Part shown: positions 34,992 through 44,182 of the stretch, piece after piece
How positions within the stretch are numbered: the first letter of the stretch is position 1
Layout: each line of letters opens with the position of its first letter
Assembly: GCF_011250555.1 (NCBI RefSeq)
Contig: NZ_JAANMZ010000017.1
Span: 1 to 64,000, forward strand
Source: Bacillus sp. MM2020_4
GTDB lineage: Bacteria; Bacillota; Bacilli; Bacillales; Cytobacillaceae
DNA length: 64,000 nucleotides
Direction of reading: 5' to 3'
Position numbers and translations under genes: made by a program
The notes under the pieces: generated by a model
What the model saw: only the letters and a program-made list of their open reading frames with translations
What the model was told of the DNA's origin: nothing
Databases searched by the model: none

Positions 34992-36209
34992 ATGAAGAAA
35001 TCTATTGTCCGCACTGTATCGACAACTGCTGTTTTTTCGACGCTTTTTGCCGGGCCTGCCCTTGCCGATACGTACAAAGTACAAAAGGGTGACAACCTAT
35101 CGAAAATTGCTTCGAAATATAAGACAAGTGTTAATGAGATTAAAGCCCAGAACGGTTTGAAATCCGATCTAATCTTTGAAAATCAAATTCTGCAAATTTC
35201 CACGGGTCCAGCGACCACAACCGTAGAAGCGGTACAGCAAGATACCTATACCGTTGTTAGCGGCGATGCATTGATCAAAATTGCCAACCGTTATAATATT
35301 ACGGTCGCTGAGCTCCAACAGTGGAATAATCTGACGAGTACCTTGATTTATGTTGGGCAGCAGCTGAAGGTATCTCCGGCAAAGTCTATTACCGTGACAG
35401 CGCCGCAGCCTACCATACCGGCACCATCCACAACCGTTCCCACGACACCGGCATCGACTGGTGAATATACCATCAAAAGTGGCGACACCCTGAGCAAAAT
35501 TGCGGTTCAATTTGGCATGAGTGTTTCACAGCTGAAATCACTAAATAATTTATTGTCCGATTTGATTTATGCCGGGAAAACACTGAAGGTTTCCGGTGTG
35601 CAGCAGAACACGCCTGCAGCACCAGTAGTAACGACACCGGCAACACCCGTGCAGCCTTCTGCCGAAACGAGTGAGTATATCATCAAGAGCGGTGATACTC
35701 TTGGGAAAATTGCAATGCAATACCAAACGACCGTCCAGAACTTGAAGGCACTTAACAACCTGACTTCCGACATGATTTACGTGGGGCAAAAGCTTACGGT
35801 AACGGGCCAGGCCACTACTACAGCACCCGCACCCGGGACTGTTGTTGATTCAAGTAATGTGGTCACTGTAGCAAAGAGCTTAATGGGCATCCCTTATGTT
35901 TGGGGCGGCAGCTCTCTCTCCGGCTTTGATTGCAGCGGGTTCATCTATTATGTTGCGAACAAATCCGGTACGAAAATCGGCCGCTATTCGGCAGCTGGGT
36001 TCTATGATCGCAGTTATTATGTGGACAACCCTAAGCCTGGCGATCTCGTATTTTTCCAAAATACATATAAGCAAGGAATTTCCCACGTGGGCATCTACCT
36101 CGGCGGCGATCAATTTATCCACGCCGACGAGAAGCACGGCATCATGATTTCCAATTTAAAAAGTACCTATTATAGCGCCCATTTCGCTGCATTTAAGCGG
36201 TTTTACTAG
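34992..36209 (+). CDS. Secreted peptidoglycan endopeptidase, 4 x LysM plus NlpC/P60
   Basis: 405 residues: a signal peptide (to about 26), four LysM wall-binding domains (28-70, 86-127, 159-201, 229-271) separated by Pro/Thr linkers, and a C-terminal NlpC/P60 domain (about 290-405). The catalytic residues are visible: C314 in GFDCSGF, H365 in GISHVGIY and H377 in FIHADEKHG. The layout is that of the LytE/LytF/CwlS family of D,L-endopeptidases, which cut between D-Glu and meso-DAP during cell separation or elongation. The second LysM has GDALIKI instead of the usual GDTLSKI. GAGGTGATTTTTACGAG precedes the ATG. Confidence 0.95.
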   Translation: MKKSIVRTVSTTAVFSTLFAGPALADTYKVQKGDNLSKIASKYKTSVNEIKAQNGLKSDLIFENQILQISTGPATTTVEAVQQDTYTVVSGDALIKIANRYNITVAELQQWNNLTSTLIYVGQQLKVSPAKSITVTAPQPTIPAPSTTVPTTPASTGEYTIKSGDTLSKIAVQFGMSVSQLKSLNNLLSDLIYAGKTLKVSGVQQNTPAAPVVTTPATPVQPSAETSEYIIKSGDTLGKIAMQYQTTVQNLKALNNLTSDMIYVGQKLTVTGQATTTAPAPGTVVDSSNVVTVAKSLMGIPYVWGGSSLSGFDCSGFIYYVANKSGTKIGRYSAAGFYDRSYYVDNPKPGDLVFFQNTYKQGISHVGIYLGGDQFIHADEKHGIMISNLKSTYYSAHFAAFKRFY

Positions 36210-36215
36210 CATTCG

Positions 36216-36254
36216 AAAGCCAGTCTTCTATTTTTGAAGATTGGCTTTTTTTAT
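36216..36254 (+). terminator. Terminator of the wall-hydrolase gene
   Basis: AAAGCCAGTCTTC / GAAGATTGGCTTT stem with a 7-base loop, followed by TTTT. Confidence 0.9.
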
Positions 36255-36305
36255 GTTTAAAAGAGTCATTCCCTGTCCATACTTTAGATAGGGAGGGATT
36301 ATGTG

Positions 36306-36443
36306 ATGAAGGAAAATAGTTTGCTATTATCGGAGTTTGCTAATGAAGACGGGTTTGAGCTTAACAGGTATCTTACGCAGTTGTTTGAGTATTTTTCTAC
36401 TTTATCTAAAAATGACCAACCCAATTCTGAGCCTACCCCGTGA
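36306..36443 (+). CDS. 45-residue small protein, unknown
   Basis: Frame MKENSLLLSEFANEDGFELN continuing to LTQLFEYFSTLSKN and a Pro-rich end. The ATG follows AGGGAGGGATTATGTG, a good ribosome-binding site, and a terminator-like hairpin overlaps its end, so it is likely a transcribed single gene. It is an acidic, amphipathic helix with no Cys or membrane segment. I do not recognise it. Confidence 0.5.
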   Translation: MKENSLLLSEFANEDGFELNRYLTQLFEYFSTLSKNDQPNSEPTP

Positions 36444-36468
36444 TGTAAAGCGGGCGGCTTTTTTTTGT
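36430..36468 (+). terminator. Terminator overlapping the end of the 45-residue gene
   Basis: GCCTACCCCG / CGGGCGGC imperfect stem followed by TTTTTTTT. The stop codon TGA lies in the loop. Confidence 0.7.
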
Positions 36469-36539
36469 TAAAAGACTTCCCTCTCCTCTAATCATGGTTT
36501 TTTGGGTATAATAGGGGAATATGGATTTTTTGATTTTTG

Positions 36540-38240
36540 ATGACGGACGTACATACATTTTATAGAAATTGGCTGGATAGGCGTTTTTTATTTTTCCAAA
36601 AAGAGGGGGTTGCAATCTTGGAGGCGACGGAATTATTGCTTGAATTTTCCGGGGAACTGCGGGAGCTGCTGAGCCCGAATGCGGCGGAGGATGCGAAGCT
36701 GGTGCAAAAGGGGCTGATGCTGTACCGGCAGGGGTTGGTGCAGCATGTGGATAGCGGGGAGCATACGGTGACGGCGGTGGTGCAGGATGTGACGCCGGTG
36801 AAGGTGCTGCTTGATCTCGACTTTTTGGCGCTCTGTGAGTGCTCGTGCCCGACGGAAGGCTTGTGCCGCCATCAGCTGGCGGTGTTTTTCAGTGCGTATT
36901 CGAAGCTAGGCAGTGTGGCGGATTGGGTTTCTTCCTTCCGCGAACCGATTCGCGCGCAAAAAGCGGCGGCTGGCTGGGGGATGCAGACGGCGAAGGATTT
37001 GATTAAGGCGAATGGCATTCTGCAGCCGGATTATGGCCGCTGGGTGCATTCGTTTGAGGTGAGTTTTGATACGCTGCTTGCCTCGAAACAGCATACGAGC
37101 CCGTATGTGATTCCGGAGTTGTTTGGGATTTATGAGCGGCGGATTCACGCGAGTGCCCCGGTCGAGCAGGAGTGGCGCTTGCTTTATGAGTTGGTTGCGA
37201 TTGTGGTGTCGTTTCGGAAGATGGCGGCATTGTCTGAGCGGCTTGGGCATGATGAGGCCTCGGTGAAGCGTGCCTATTTGCATGTGTTCCATCATTTAAT
37301 GGAAGATGCCGAGGGGTTGGCGGTGAAAATTGGCGTTCAATCGCTGCCGTTTGCGTTTGATGAGTTTATTGAGAAGTTGAAGGACGATGCGTATGCGCTT
37401 TTGACGTGTGCGAGCGGCCTTGAGTATGAGCGGATTTATTTATACCGGCTGTTGTGGGTGCACTTTTTCAAAAAGAAGCCGTGGCGTGAGGCGGAATTGG
37501 TGAAGATTCAGGCTGGGCTGAAGGGGCTGCAGGATTGGGAGAATCCGCTGCCGTTGATGACGGCCGGGGTTCATTTGAATTTGCTGGTTGGGGACGATGA
37601 GAAGGCGCTGAAGTTAATTGGGCTGTTTCGTGCGGAGGAGATTGCGCCGTATCTGGTGTATTGGATTGATTATTTATCGGGCTTGAAGGCGTGGCGCCGG
37701 GTCGGGCCGTTAATTGAGTTGTTTTTGCAAAAGGTAAAGCCGTATTTGGAGTTGTTGACCGGGTATCATAGCTGTGCGACGTTTGTACGGAATGCACTGC
37801 GGGCGGTGGCGCCGTATTGTGCGGAGGAGGACCGCTTGGATGTGTACGAGCGGGCGTTGCTTGTGATGCTGCCGTATAGCTTTGGGGAGTATGAGTATTT
37901 GTTGTTTGAGCGCAAGCAGTATGATCGCTGGGGGGAGCTCCAGGCGTTTGTTGGGTTGGACTTTTATGAGTTGCCGAAGGATCGCTTGAAAGTGGTTGAG
38001 AAGGAGCGGCCGGAGGTGCTGCTCGCGATGCTGCACCAGACGGCGCAGCGTGAGATTGACCAGAAGAATCGCGGTAGCTACCGGATGGCGGTGCGGCATT
38101 TGAAGAAGCTGCGGACGTTGTATAAGAAGCTGAAGCGCGTCGACGATTGGCACTATTTCTTGGATACCCTGCTGGAACGGACCAAGCGGCTGCGGGCCTT
38201 TCAAGAGGAATGCCGTCGGAGTAAATTGATAGAAGGCTGA
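36540..38240 (+). CDS. ywqB: SWIM zinc-finger protein, YwqB type
   Basis: 566 residues. The SWIM motif CECSCPTEGLCRHQLAVF (about 100-118; CxCx7CxH) binds zinc. The rest is a helical repeat-like region with many W/Y/L, common to proteins encoded beside SWI2/SNF2 helicases, which probably deliver the helicase to a substrate. The gene next to it is that helicase, as in B. subtilis ywqB-ywqA. Start: ATG 36540, but TTG 36618 has a better ribosome-binding site (AGAGGGGGTTGCAATC) and may be real; that would shorten the protein by 26 residues. Codon third positions are G-rich, which creates long false frames on the opposite strand. Confidence 0.88.
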   Translation: MTDVHTFYRNWLDRRFLFFQKEGVAILEATELLLEFSGELRELLSPNAAEDAKLVQKGLMLYRQGLVQHVDSGEHTVTAVVQDVTPVKVLLDLDFLALCECSCPTEGLCRHQLAVFFSAYSKLGSVADWVSSFREPIRAQKAAAGWGMQTAKDLIKANGILQPDYGRWVHSFEVSFDTLLASKQHTSPYVIPELFGIYERRIHASAPVEQEWRLLYELVAIVVSFRKMAALSERLGHDEASVKRAYLHVFHHLMEDAEGLAVKIGVQSLPFAFDEFIEKLKDDAYALLTCASGLEYERIYLYRLLWVHFFKKKPWREAELVKIQAGLKGLQDWENPLPLMTAGVHLNLLVGDDEKALKLIGLFRAEEIAPYLVYWIDYLSGLKAWRRVGPLIELFLQKVKPYLELLTGYHSCATFVRNALRAVAPYCAEEDRLDVYERALLVMLPYSFGEYEYLLFERKQYDRWGELQAFVGLDFYELPKDRLKVVEKERPEVLLAMLHQTAQREIDQKNRGSYRMAVRHLKKLRTLYKKLKRVDDWHYFLDTLLERTKRLRAFQEECRRSKLIEG

Positions 38241-38263
38241 CGTGGAATGGTGCTTCCACGAAT

Positions 38264-38276
38264 GGTGCCTGACACC
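38264..38276 (-). repeat. GGTGWCAGGCACC palindrome, copy 3, inside a longer palindrome
   Basis: GGTGCCTGACACC between ywqB and ywqA. It is framed by GTGGAATGGTG (38242) and CACCATTCCAC (38285), so the whole 38242-38295 can fold as a larger hairpin. Confidence 0.8.
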
Positions 38277-38385
38277 CTTCGCGGACACCATTCCACCCCA
38301 GACGGACAGTTGTTGTGCATAATTTTTATATCTATGGGTTGCGGTTGTTTTTAGCCCTGCCCCCGTTGAAGGAGTACGTTTGATC

Positions 38386-41300
38386 ATGCTGAAAACCAGG
38401 TTTATGAAATTACTGACAACTACATTAGGAGATGGTCGTTATCTGCTAACGGCTCAGAATGAACATGGTTCCACTATGAACCCGTCCAGGTGGAAGAACC
38501 TTGTTTTTAGCAGCCATGAGGAAAGCTTCTTTGGCACACTTCTGGAAACGGAGACGGTGAACGGGGTTCAAGGCGTAGTGGTGACAGGCTGGCAGCTGGT
38601 CTCTCTTTTTGCTAAAGAGTCGTTCAATCGCTTTATCGAGTGGGACTGGAATGATCAATCTGAGATTTGTCTGGCGGCCGCCTTTTCGCTTCATGAAGGT
38701 ATTCTAGAAAAAGATTGGCTCCCGGATTTTTCGGTTTGGGGGCCCTCTGGTGATTTCCGCTGGAAACTGCCGGAGCGGGTAAAGGATGAATTTGACTCGT
38801 CTTTTTGGGAGCAAAAGGTGTTGGATGAGAATGCGGGTCCAGCCGTTAAGGAACTCACTGCCGACGGCGATGAGTCCATTGAATCCTTGGAAAATAACCT
38901 TGGCACGACGAAGAGCTACATATCCTCTTTATTTAACAGCGCCCTTGATGCTTATTTAACAAGAAATTCAGCGATGAAGGAACTGTTCGGACCGAAGCTC
39001 GATTTGTTGAAAAAGCAAAATATTTCGGGTGTGGAACTGGCTCGTTATTTTGATGAGGAAAGCTGGCTTGAGTGGGTTGGGATTAAAGAAAGCGATACAC
39101 CCTTTACGATTGGGCTGCGGCTGGATGAACCGGTTGATGGCGAAGGTGCGTGGAGCCTGGATGTATTTTTACGAGGGAAGAAAAATGACGATCACGTTGT
39201 TGATGTGGATGGCGCTGGTGCTAGTACCGGAAAGATTCCTGCGAAGTGGCGGCCCTTTTTAGATAAGGTGGGGCGTGAGCGGGAACGCTGGGTTCGGTTG
39301 ATTCCATGGCTGGGCGGTGAGGATGGCCATTTTAAAACGCATCTTACCGAAGAAGAAGCGTGGATGTTTTTAACGGAGGCCAGTGAGACACTCGTTGCCT
39401 TGGATGTTGAAATCCTTCTTCCTTCCTGGTGGCAGGCGATGAAAAATGCCAATTTGAAGGTGAAGGCATCGCTGAAGGGTGGGTCAAGCCACCGCCCATC
39501 GTTTGTTGGGCTGCAGGCGATGCTTGATTTCAACTGGCGGTTTTCGATGAATGGTGTCGACTTGTCCGAGGAGGAGTTTGGGCAGCTTGTCGAAGAAAAG
39601 CGGCGGCTTGTCTATATTCGTGGTCGTTGGGTGAAGCTCGACCCGCAGTTTATTCGACAAATTCAGGATTTGATGAAGCGTGCCGAAAAGGAAGGCTTGC
39701 ATGTCCGCGATTTGCTTGAGCAGGAGCTGGTAGATCATGGCGAGTCTGAGGGCGACGAGCTGGAAAATCCGAAGGCGTTTGCGAAAATTCAAATTGAATT
39801 GAATCGTCAATGGAAACAGATGATCAAGCAATTGTCGGAAGTGCATGAAATCCCTTTAACGGATGTTCCCTCGGGGCTGAACGGTGAACTCCGCCCCTAC
39901 CAGCAGCTTGGCATGAGCTGGCTCTGGTTCTTGCGGGAGCACGGCTTTGGCGCCTGCCTCGCCGACGACATGGGCCTCGGCAAAACCGTCCAACTCATCG
40001 CTTACCTGCTGAAAGTCAGGGATTCAGTGGTGGTGCCTGACACCGTTGATACTATTAACACGGTGGAGGGTAGTGAAATGGTGCCTGTCACCAATAGCAC
40101 TACGCGGAAGAGGAAAACTGTTGTTGGAGACGCGGCGGGAGCGGATGCTCCTAAGAAAAAGGTTCCGACGAATGCGGCGTTGATTATCTGTCCGACGTCT
40201 GTGCTGGGGAACTGGCAGAAGGAGCTGGAGCGCTTCGCTCCCGAGATGAAAGTATATTTACATTATGGGTCAAACCGCCTAAAGGAGGAGGCTTTTTCTG
40301 AGAAAGTGCAAGCTGCCGATGTAGTATTGACGTCTTACGGATTAAGCCACCTCGATTCTGAAGAGTTTCAATCGCTAGTTTGGAGCTCGATCGCGATTGA
40401 TGAGGCGCAGAACATCAAGAATGCGCAGACAAAGCAATCCAAGGCGGTGCGCAAGTTACGCGGCCGCCATCATATCGCGTTAACGGGCACACCAATGGAA
40501 AATCGTCTCTCCGAACTGTGGTCGATTTTTGATTTTACCAATCATGGGTATCTTGGCAGTTTGGGCCAGTTTCAGAAGAAGTTCGTCATTCCGATTGAAA
40601 AGAATGAGAAGAAGGAAAAGGTTCAGCAGCTCCAATCGTTGATTCGGCCATTTTTACTGCGCAGGACGAAAAGGGATGAAGAGGTTGCCCTTAATCTCCC
40701 TGATAAGCTGGAGCAAAAGGAGTACTGCCCACTTACGGCAGAACAAGCCTCCTTGTATGAGCAGTTGATTCATGACACGTTTGCTGAAATTGAAAAATTG
40801 TCGGGCTTTGAACGCAAGGGATTAATTTTACAAATGCTTAGTCGCTTGAAACAATTGTGTAACCACCCCGCCCTCTATTTAAAGGAGCGGGCGGCAGGGC
40901 GCGAGCTGTTAGAGCGGTCGAATAAACTGGAGAAGCTTGTTGAGCTGGTGGATGCTGTTCTGGAACAGGGTGAAAGTTGTCTCATCTTCACGCAATATAT
41001 CGAAATGGGCGAAATGATCCGCGCGACTGTAAAGAAGAAATTTGGGGTTGAGGTGCCGTTTTTGAATGGCAGCGTACCGAAAATGCAGCGTGATACGATG
41101 ATTGAGCGATTCCAAGATGGAGAATTCCCTGTATTCCTGCTGTCGTTGAAGGCGGGCGGAACTGGTTTGAACCTGACTGCGGCGAATCACGTCATCCACT
41201 ATGACCGCTGGTGGAATCCGGCCGTTGAGAACCAGGCCACCGACCGTGCGTACAGGATTGGCCAATCACGGTTCGTCCATGTGCATAAGCTGATTTGCAC

Positions 41301-41433
41301 TGGGACGCTTGAGGAGAAAATCGACGCTATGCTCGAGAAAAAGCAATTCCTAAACGACCAAATCATCACCAGCGAAAACTGGATCACCGAATTATCAACC
41401 GATGAACTGAAGAACTTAGTTTATTTAGGATGA
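38386..41433 (+). CDS. ywqA: SWI2/SNF2-family helicase, YwqA type
   Basis: About 1015 residues. The N-terminal half is the bacterial SNF2-associated region; ATPase motifs start near residue 500: RPYQQLGMSWLWFL, Walker A DDMGLGKT, Ia LIICPTSVLGNWQKEL, DEAQ box IDEAQNIKN, III ALTGTPMENRL, then helicase-C motifs LIFTQYIEMG, GGTGLNLT and ATDRAYRIGQ. It is a dsDNA translocase of unknown client, paired with the SWIM protein upstream. A 60-residue variable linker after motif I (about 545-605) contains two in-frame copies of the intergenic repeat (encoding VVPDTV and MVPVTN). The start is ATG 38386 or TTG 38380; AAGGAG lies 11 or 5 bases upstream respectively. Confidence 0.93.
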   Translation: MLKTRFMKLLTTTLGDGRYLLTAQNEHGSTMNPSRWKNLVFSSHEESFFGTLLETETVNGVQGVVVTGWQLVSLFAKESFNRFIEWDWNDQSEICLAAAFSLHEGILEKDWLPDFSVWGPSGDFRWKLPERVKDEFDSSFWEQKVLDENAGPAVKELTADGDESIESLENNLGTTKSYISSLFNSALDAYLTRNSAMKELFGPKLDLLKKQNISGVELARYFDEESWLEWVGIKESDTPFTIGLRLDEPVDGEGAWSLDVFLRGKKNDDHVVDVDGAGASTGKIPAKWRPFLDKVGRERERWVRLIPWLGGEDGHFKTHLTEEEAWMFLTEASETLVALDVEILLPSWWQAMKNANLKVKASLKGGSSHRPSFVGLQAMLDFNWRFSMNGVDLSEEEFGQLVEEKRRLVYIRGRWVKLDPQFIRQIQDLMKRAEKEGLHVRDLLEQELVDHGESEGDELENPKAFAKIQIELNRQWKQMIKQLSEVHEIPLTDVPSGLNGELRPYQQLGMSWLWFLREHGFGACLADDMGLGKTVQLIAYLLKVRDSVVVPDTVDTINTVEGSEMVPVTNSTTRKRKTVVGDAAGADAPKKKVPTNAALIICPTSVLGNWQKELERFAPEMKVYLHYGSNRLKEEAFSEKVQAADVVLTSYGLSHLDSEEFQSLVWSSIAIDEAQNIKNAQTKQSKAVRKLRGRHHIALTGTPMENRLSELWSIFDFTNHGYLGSLGQFQKKFVIPIEKNEKKEKVQQLQSLIRPFLLRRTKRDEEVALNLPDKLEQKEYCPLTAEQASLYEQLIHDTFAEIEKLSGFERKGLILQMLSRLKQLCNHPALYLKERAAGRELLERSNKLEKLVELVDAVLEQGESCLIFTQYIEMGEMIRATVKKKFGVEVPFLNGSVPKMQRDTMIERFQDGEFPVFLLSLKAGGTGLNLTAANHVIHYDRWWNPAVENQATDRAYRIGQSRFVHVHKLICTGTLEEKIDAMLEKKQFLNDQIITSENWITELSTDELKNLVYLG
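40032..40092 (+). repeat. Two GGTGWCAGGCACC copies within the SNF2 coding sequence (copies 4 and 5)
   Basis: GGTGCCTGACACC at 40032 and GGTGCCTGTCACC at 40080, 48 bases apart (16 codons), each followed by an ATACTATTAACAC-like or similar stretch. They keep the reading frame and fall in the linker between helicase motifs I and Ia. Confidence 0.9.
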
Positions 41434-41458
41434 TGGCAAAGGTAGCTGGGTGGTTATT

Positions 41459-41471
41459 GGTGACAGGCACC
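41459..41471 (+). repeat. GGTGWCAGGCACC palindrome, copy 6
   Basis: GGTGACAGGCACC between the SNF2 gene stop and its terminator. Confidence 0.85.
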
Positions 41472-41492
41472 ATCCATCCAAAAGGCAGCAAA

Positions 41493-41527
41493 GAAAAATG
41501 CAAAGGCTCCGCGCCTTTGCATTTTTC
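41493..41527. terminator. Bidirectional terminator after ywqA
   Basis: 15-base arms GAAAAATGCAAAGGC / GCCTTTGCATTTTTC with a 5-base loop, between the convergent SNF2 and DUF3949-like genes. Confidence 0.92.
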
Positions 41528-41532
41528 TTTTT

Positions 41533-41790
41533 CTATTTATGTTTCCACTTATAAAGGATGGTTGCGAATATATTTGCGCCGATAAATAGCGGGTTTCCTT
41601 GCGCATTGAAACTCAATTGCTGTTGTTCAAAACCCATTCTGTCATACATTTCGTTCTGGCTGATTCCCTGCTCCCTCCGCTTTTGGTCCATTTTTTTCAA
41701 TTCCTTCACATAGGAATACTGCATAGGTAATAGAATCAACGATAATAAAAGGTAACCGCCAAGTACTACTAACGTCACTGATAAACTCAC
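41533..41790 (-). CDS. Small membrane protein, DUF3949-like
   Basis: 85 residues from GTG 41790 (AGGGGGAAGATTCAA upstream; an earlier TTG at 41817 has none). One N-terminal helix (SVTLVVLGGYLLLSLILLP), a basic/polar middle (KKMDQKRREQGISQNEMYDRM) and a weak second hydrophobic stretch (GNPLFIGANIFATIL). It resembles the Bacillus DUF3949 proteins, whose role is unknown. It is 33 bases after the membrane-protein gene upstream and probably in its operon. Confidence 0.65.
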   Translation of the reverse strand: MSLSVTLVVLGGYLLLSLILLPMQYSYVKELKKMDQKRREQGISQNEMYDRMGFEQQQLSFNAQGNPLFIGANIFATILYKWKHK

Positions 41791-41823
41791 TTGAATCTTC
41801 CCCCTTTTTCTTAACAAGCACTT

Positions 41824-42900
41824 TTAGACATTGCCCATGTTATTCATTTTTTCGGAGAGTGCAGTGTAAAACCTTTGCGGTTCATCAAGCCTTAGGTGCG
41901 CTTTCCTTACCCTTTTCTTAAATCCATAGAGGAGCTTAGCTTCTGCCGGTTGCACAAACTCCAACTCAAAGGTAGGTTTTTCCTTCATAAAGTCTGCTAC
42001 GGTTGCATCAAAAACATGCTGCGCTTCCACTTTTGTTAATTTCTCAGGACCTTGATAATAGTGAAAACTTTTAATTTCCTTGAGAGGTACAGTTAACCTT
42101 TTCATGAAACCGACCTGCAGGTATAAATGGGTGTCGGTAATGATCATTGGACAAAGGCGAATGGCCTGGATTTCTGCTACAAAGAATAATAACGTATAAA
42201 TATTTAGCCCCAATGCGATGATGGCGACCGTAGGATTCCATGAATGAAGCAGAAAGTGAAACCCGACCGATTCCAAGACAAGCGCGTGAATGAGCATAAT
42301 ATAGAGTGCAATCGCACCTGTTTTTTTATGATAGGTGAACGATCGCTCTCCAGATATAGGTTTCTTCCTCCAAGAGAATATGCTGTAATAAACCATCGTC
42401 ATTTCGGAGAAAAAGATATCGCGCACCCGAGTGGGTCTCATCTGTTGATTCCATGCTTGTTCCATTCGATGTTGAAAGGTTGGGTTTTCCGTTGCAGCTG
42501 CGATTTCGGTTGTCCGGTAACTTCTGATGATCGCCGGAATTTTCACCAGTAGCTTAAAGATTACATAGAGCTCAACTACTAAAAACGCACCCTCGCCAGC
42601 AAATAAGATATATTTTACAAAGGAAAAGCCTAATAGGTAGATTTTTGGAATAATCAATCCTGCGGCACCATATCCCGCGATCATAACAGGCAGCACATAC
42701 TTCAGCGAATAGCGTTTTCTTATGATAAAAACGTAAACAAGTAACGGCACGGTAATGATGAAGTCAAATAAGGAGCCCAATGCCATTCCAGGTGGAGGAG
42801 AGCCGGCCCATTCAGCATGATAAACCAATACATTTGAACCCATCACTAGCGTGAGTAATAAACCAAACAATAGCCACTTATTTTTAGGGATCGTTAACAT
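41824..42900 (-). CDS. Multispanning membrane protein, unknown
   Basis: 358 residues. Hydrophobic segments at about 10-28, 43-60, 68-85, 88-112, 200-222 and 226-248. The C-terminal 105 residues are soluble and PH-like in pattern (ITDTHLYLQVGFMKRLTVPLKEIKSFHYY). Homologues in Bacillus are sometimes mislabelled as beta-carotene monooxygenase; I see no evidence for that function. GGAGGGAAGAT precedes the ATG. Confidence 0.7.
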   Translation of the reverse strand: MLTIPKNKWLLFGLLLTLVMGSNVLVYHAEWAGSPPPGMALGSLFDFIITVPLLVYVFIIRKRYSLKYVLPVMIAGYGAAGLIIPKIYLLGFSFVKYILFAGEGAFLVVELYVIFKLLVKIPAIIRSYRTTEIAAATENPTFQHRMEQAWNQQMRPTRVRDIFFSEMTMVYYSIFSWRKKPISGERSFTYHKKTGAIALYIMLIHALVLESVGFHFLLHSWNPTVAIIALGLNIYTLLFFVAEIQAIRLCPMIITDTHLYLQVGFMKRLTVPLKEIKSFHYYQGPEKLTKVEAQHVFDATVADFMKEKPTFELEFVQPAEAKLLYGFKKRVRKAHLRLDEPQRFYTALSEKMNNMGNV

Positions 42901-42986
42901 ATCTTCCCTCCATTACACTGGGGATTCTCGCCACACTTTCTATTTCTATTTTAACATAAATATCCAATTTTAGGATTCAAAAGAAC

Positions 42987-43035
42987 AAAAAAAGAGACCC
43001 ATCCAGGTTGATTCCCCGTGCTAGGTCTCTTTTTT
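42987..43035. terminator. Terminator of the 3D-domain gene
   Basis: AAAAAAAGAGACC / GGTCTCTTTTTT arms with a loop of about 24 bases. It lies past the stop at 43061 and can work in both directions. Confidence 0.8.
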
Positions 43036-43060
43036 GCATTCCGTGTATGATGTTAAGCTT

Positions 43061-44182
43061 CTAATTCAAAACTACAACTTTTACAGTTTTTCTGCCCCAT
43101 GAATACGCAGCTGCCTTTGTTGGCATAAGTACATCAATTCTATGACCTTTAATGGCACCGCCTGTATCACCAGCAATGGCTACCCCGTACCCTTCTACCC
43201 ATACTTTGCTGCCCATTGGGATAACGGACGGATCCACTGCAATCAATTTCATATTTGGATTGGCTGCAATATTATAGCCAGACGATGTAATGGTTCCACC
43301 ATCAAATGGAGTGTATGCGGTCGCTGTAACATACATCTCTTTCCCGTTTATCGCCACACCGACATTTTCTTGAGATGGGGTTGACGAAGCGGATGCAGCA
43401 GCTCCCCGCGCACTTGCCGCTTCTTGCTCTGCACTAATTTTAGCTTGAATATCTCTCATCTGATTTTCAAGCCCGGATTTCTCCTGCTCGGCAAGCGCTA
43501 CTTGCTGAGCAATTTGGGTATATCTTTCCTGCATGGCAGACAGGGTTTGTTGTCGTTTTTGCATGTTTTGATCAAGTTCTGCCTGCTGAGCAGCAAGCGC
43601 CTTTTGACCTTCTTCTAAAACCTTCTCTTGACGATCAATCTCTTCTTTATCTTTTTCAATCTGTTTAAGGTCTTCTTTTTGTGCCGTCAAAATATCTTTA
43701 TCGGCATCCATTAGTTGTGACGCAGCACTGGCACGCTGGATGAAATCTGAAATACTATCAGATTCAAAGAATAGGTTCACGATCAGATTGACGTTGCTAT
43801 TTTGCTGCATCGCTACTGCCCGTTTTTTCATAATATCTTGGCGGGCGAGCATTTTGTCCTCAAGCACAACAATTTCCTCTTTTTTCGCTTCGATGAGTTT
43901 GTTCGTTTCATCAATTTTCGCTTGAGTTTTTGCCATTTCTTCTTTGTTCTTTGTAATCTCATTGTAAACAGATTCTAACTCTTGCTTAATATTTTGTATT
44001 TCTTTAGTGACCGATTTCTGTTCTTGTACCTTTTGCTCTACTAATCTCTCTTTTTCGTCTAGCTGCTGCTTGGCATTATGTAGGGCATCGCTGTTTGATT
44101 GTGCATATGTAACCATTGAACCTGATACACATAACATCATGGTAAGTAACACGAGAATGATACGCTTTCTTGTCGTTTGCAT
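43061..44182 (-). CDS. Secreted coiled-coil protein with C-terminal 3D domain (wall lytic enzyme-like)
   Basis: 373 residues. A signal peptide (to about 27), then a long coiled coil (about 30-255, PcsB/CwlO-like repeats such as LESVYNEITKNKEEMAKTQ and LDEKERLVEQKVQEQ) and a Ser/Ala linker. The 3D domain (about 284-373) holds the three aspartates in AVDPSVIPMGS, AGDTGGAIKG and RIDVLMP. The 3D fold resembles the lytic transglycosylase core of MltA and Bacillus YocH, YuiC and YabE. Such coiled-coil plus hydrolase proteins are normally controlled by FtsEX-type interaction; no such genes are here. Confidence 0.9.
   Translation of the reverse strand: MQTTRKRIILVLLTMMLCVSGSMVTYAQSNSDALHNAKQQLDEKERLVEQKVQEQKSVTKEIQNIKQELESVYNEITKNKEEMAKTQAKIDETNKLIEAKKEEIVVLEDKMLARQDIMKKRAVAMQQNSNVNLIVNLFFESDSISDFIQRASAASQLMDADKDILTAQKEDLKQIEKDKEEIDRQEKVLEEGQKALAAQQAELDQNMQKRQQTLSAMQERYTQIAQQVALAEQEKSGLENQMRDIQAKISAEQEAASARGAAASASSTPSQENVGVAINGKEMYVTATAYTPFDGGTITSSGYNIAANPNMKLIAVDPSVIPMGSKVWVEGYGVAIAGDTGGAIKGHRIDVLMPTKAAAYSWGRKTVKVVVLN

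Noticed and set aside
37468-38259. 263-codon open frame on the minus strand opposite the SWIM gene (also 36906-37295 and 37710-38387)
   Set aside because: The plus-strand gene has G-rich third codon positions, which remove stops on the other strand. The frame's Ser/Pro/Thr-rich low-complexity content and lack of a ribosome-binding site mark it as a shadow.
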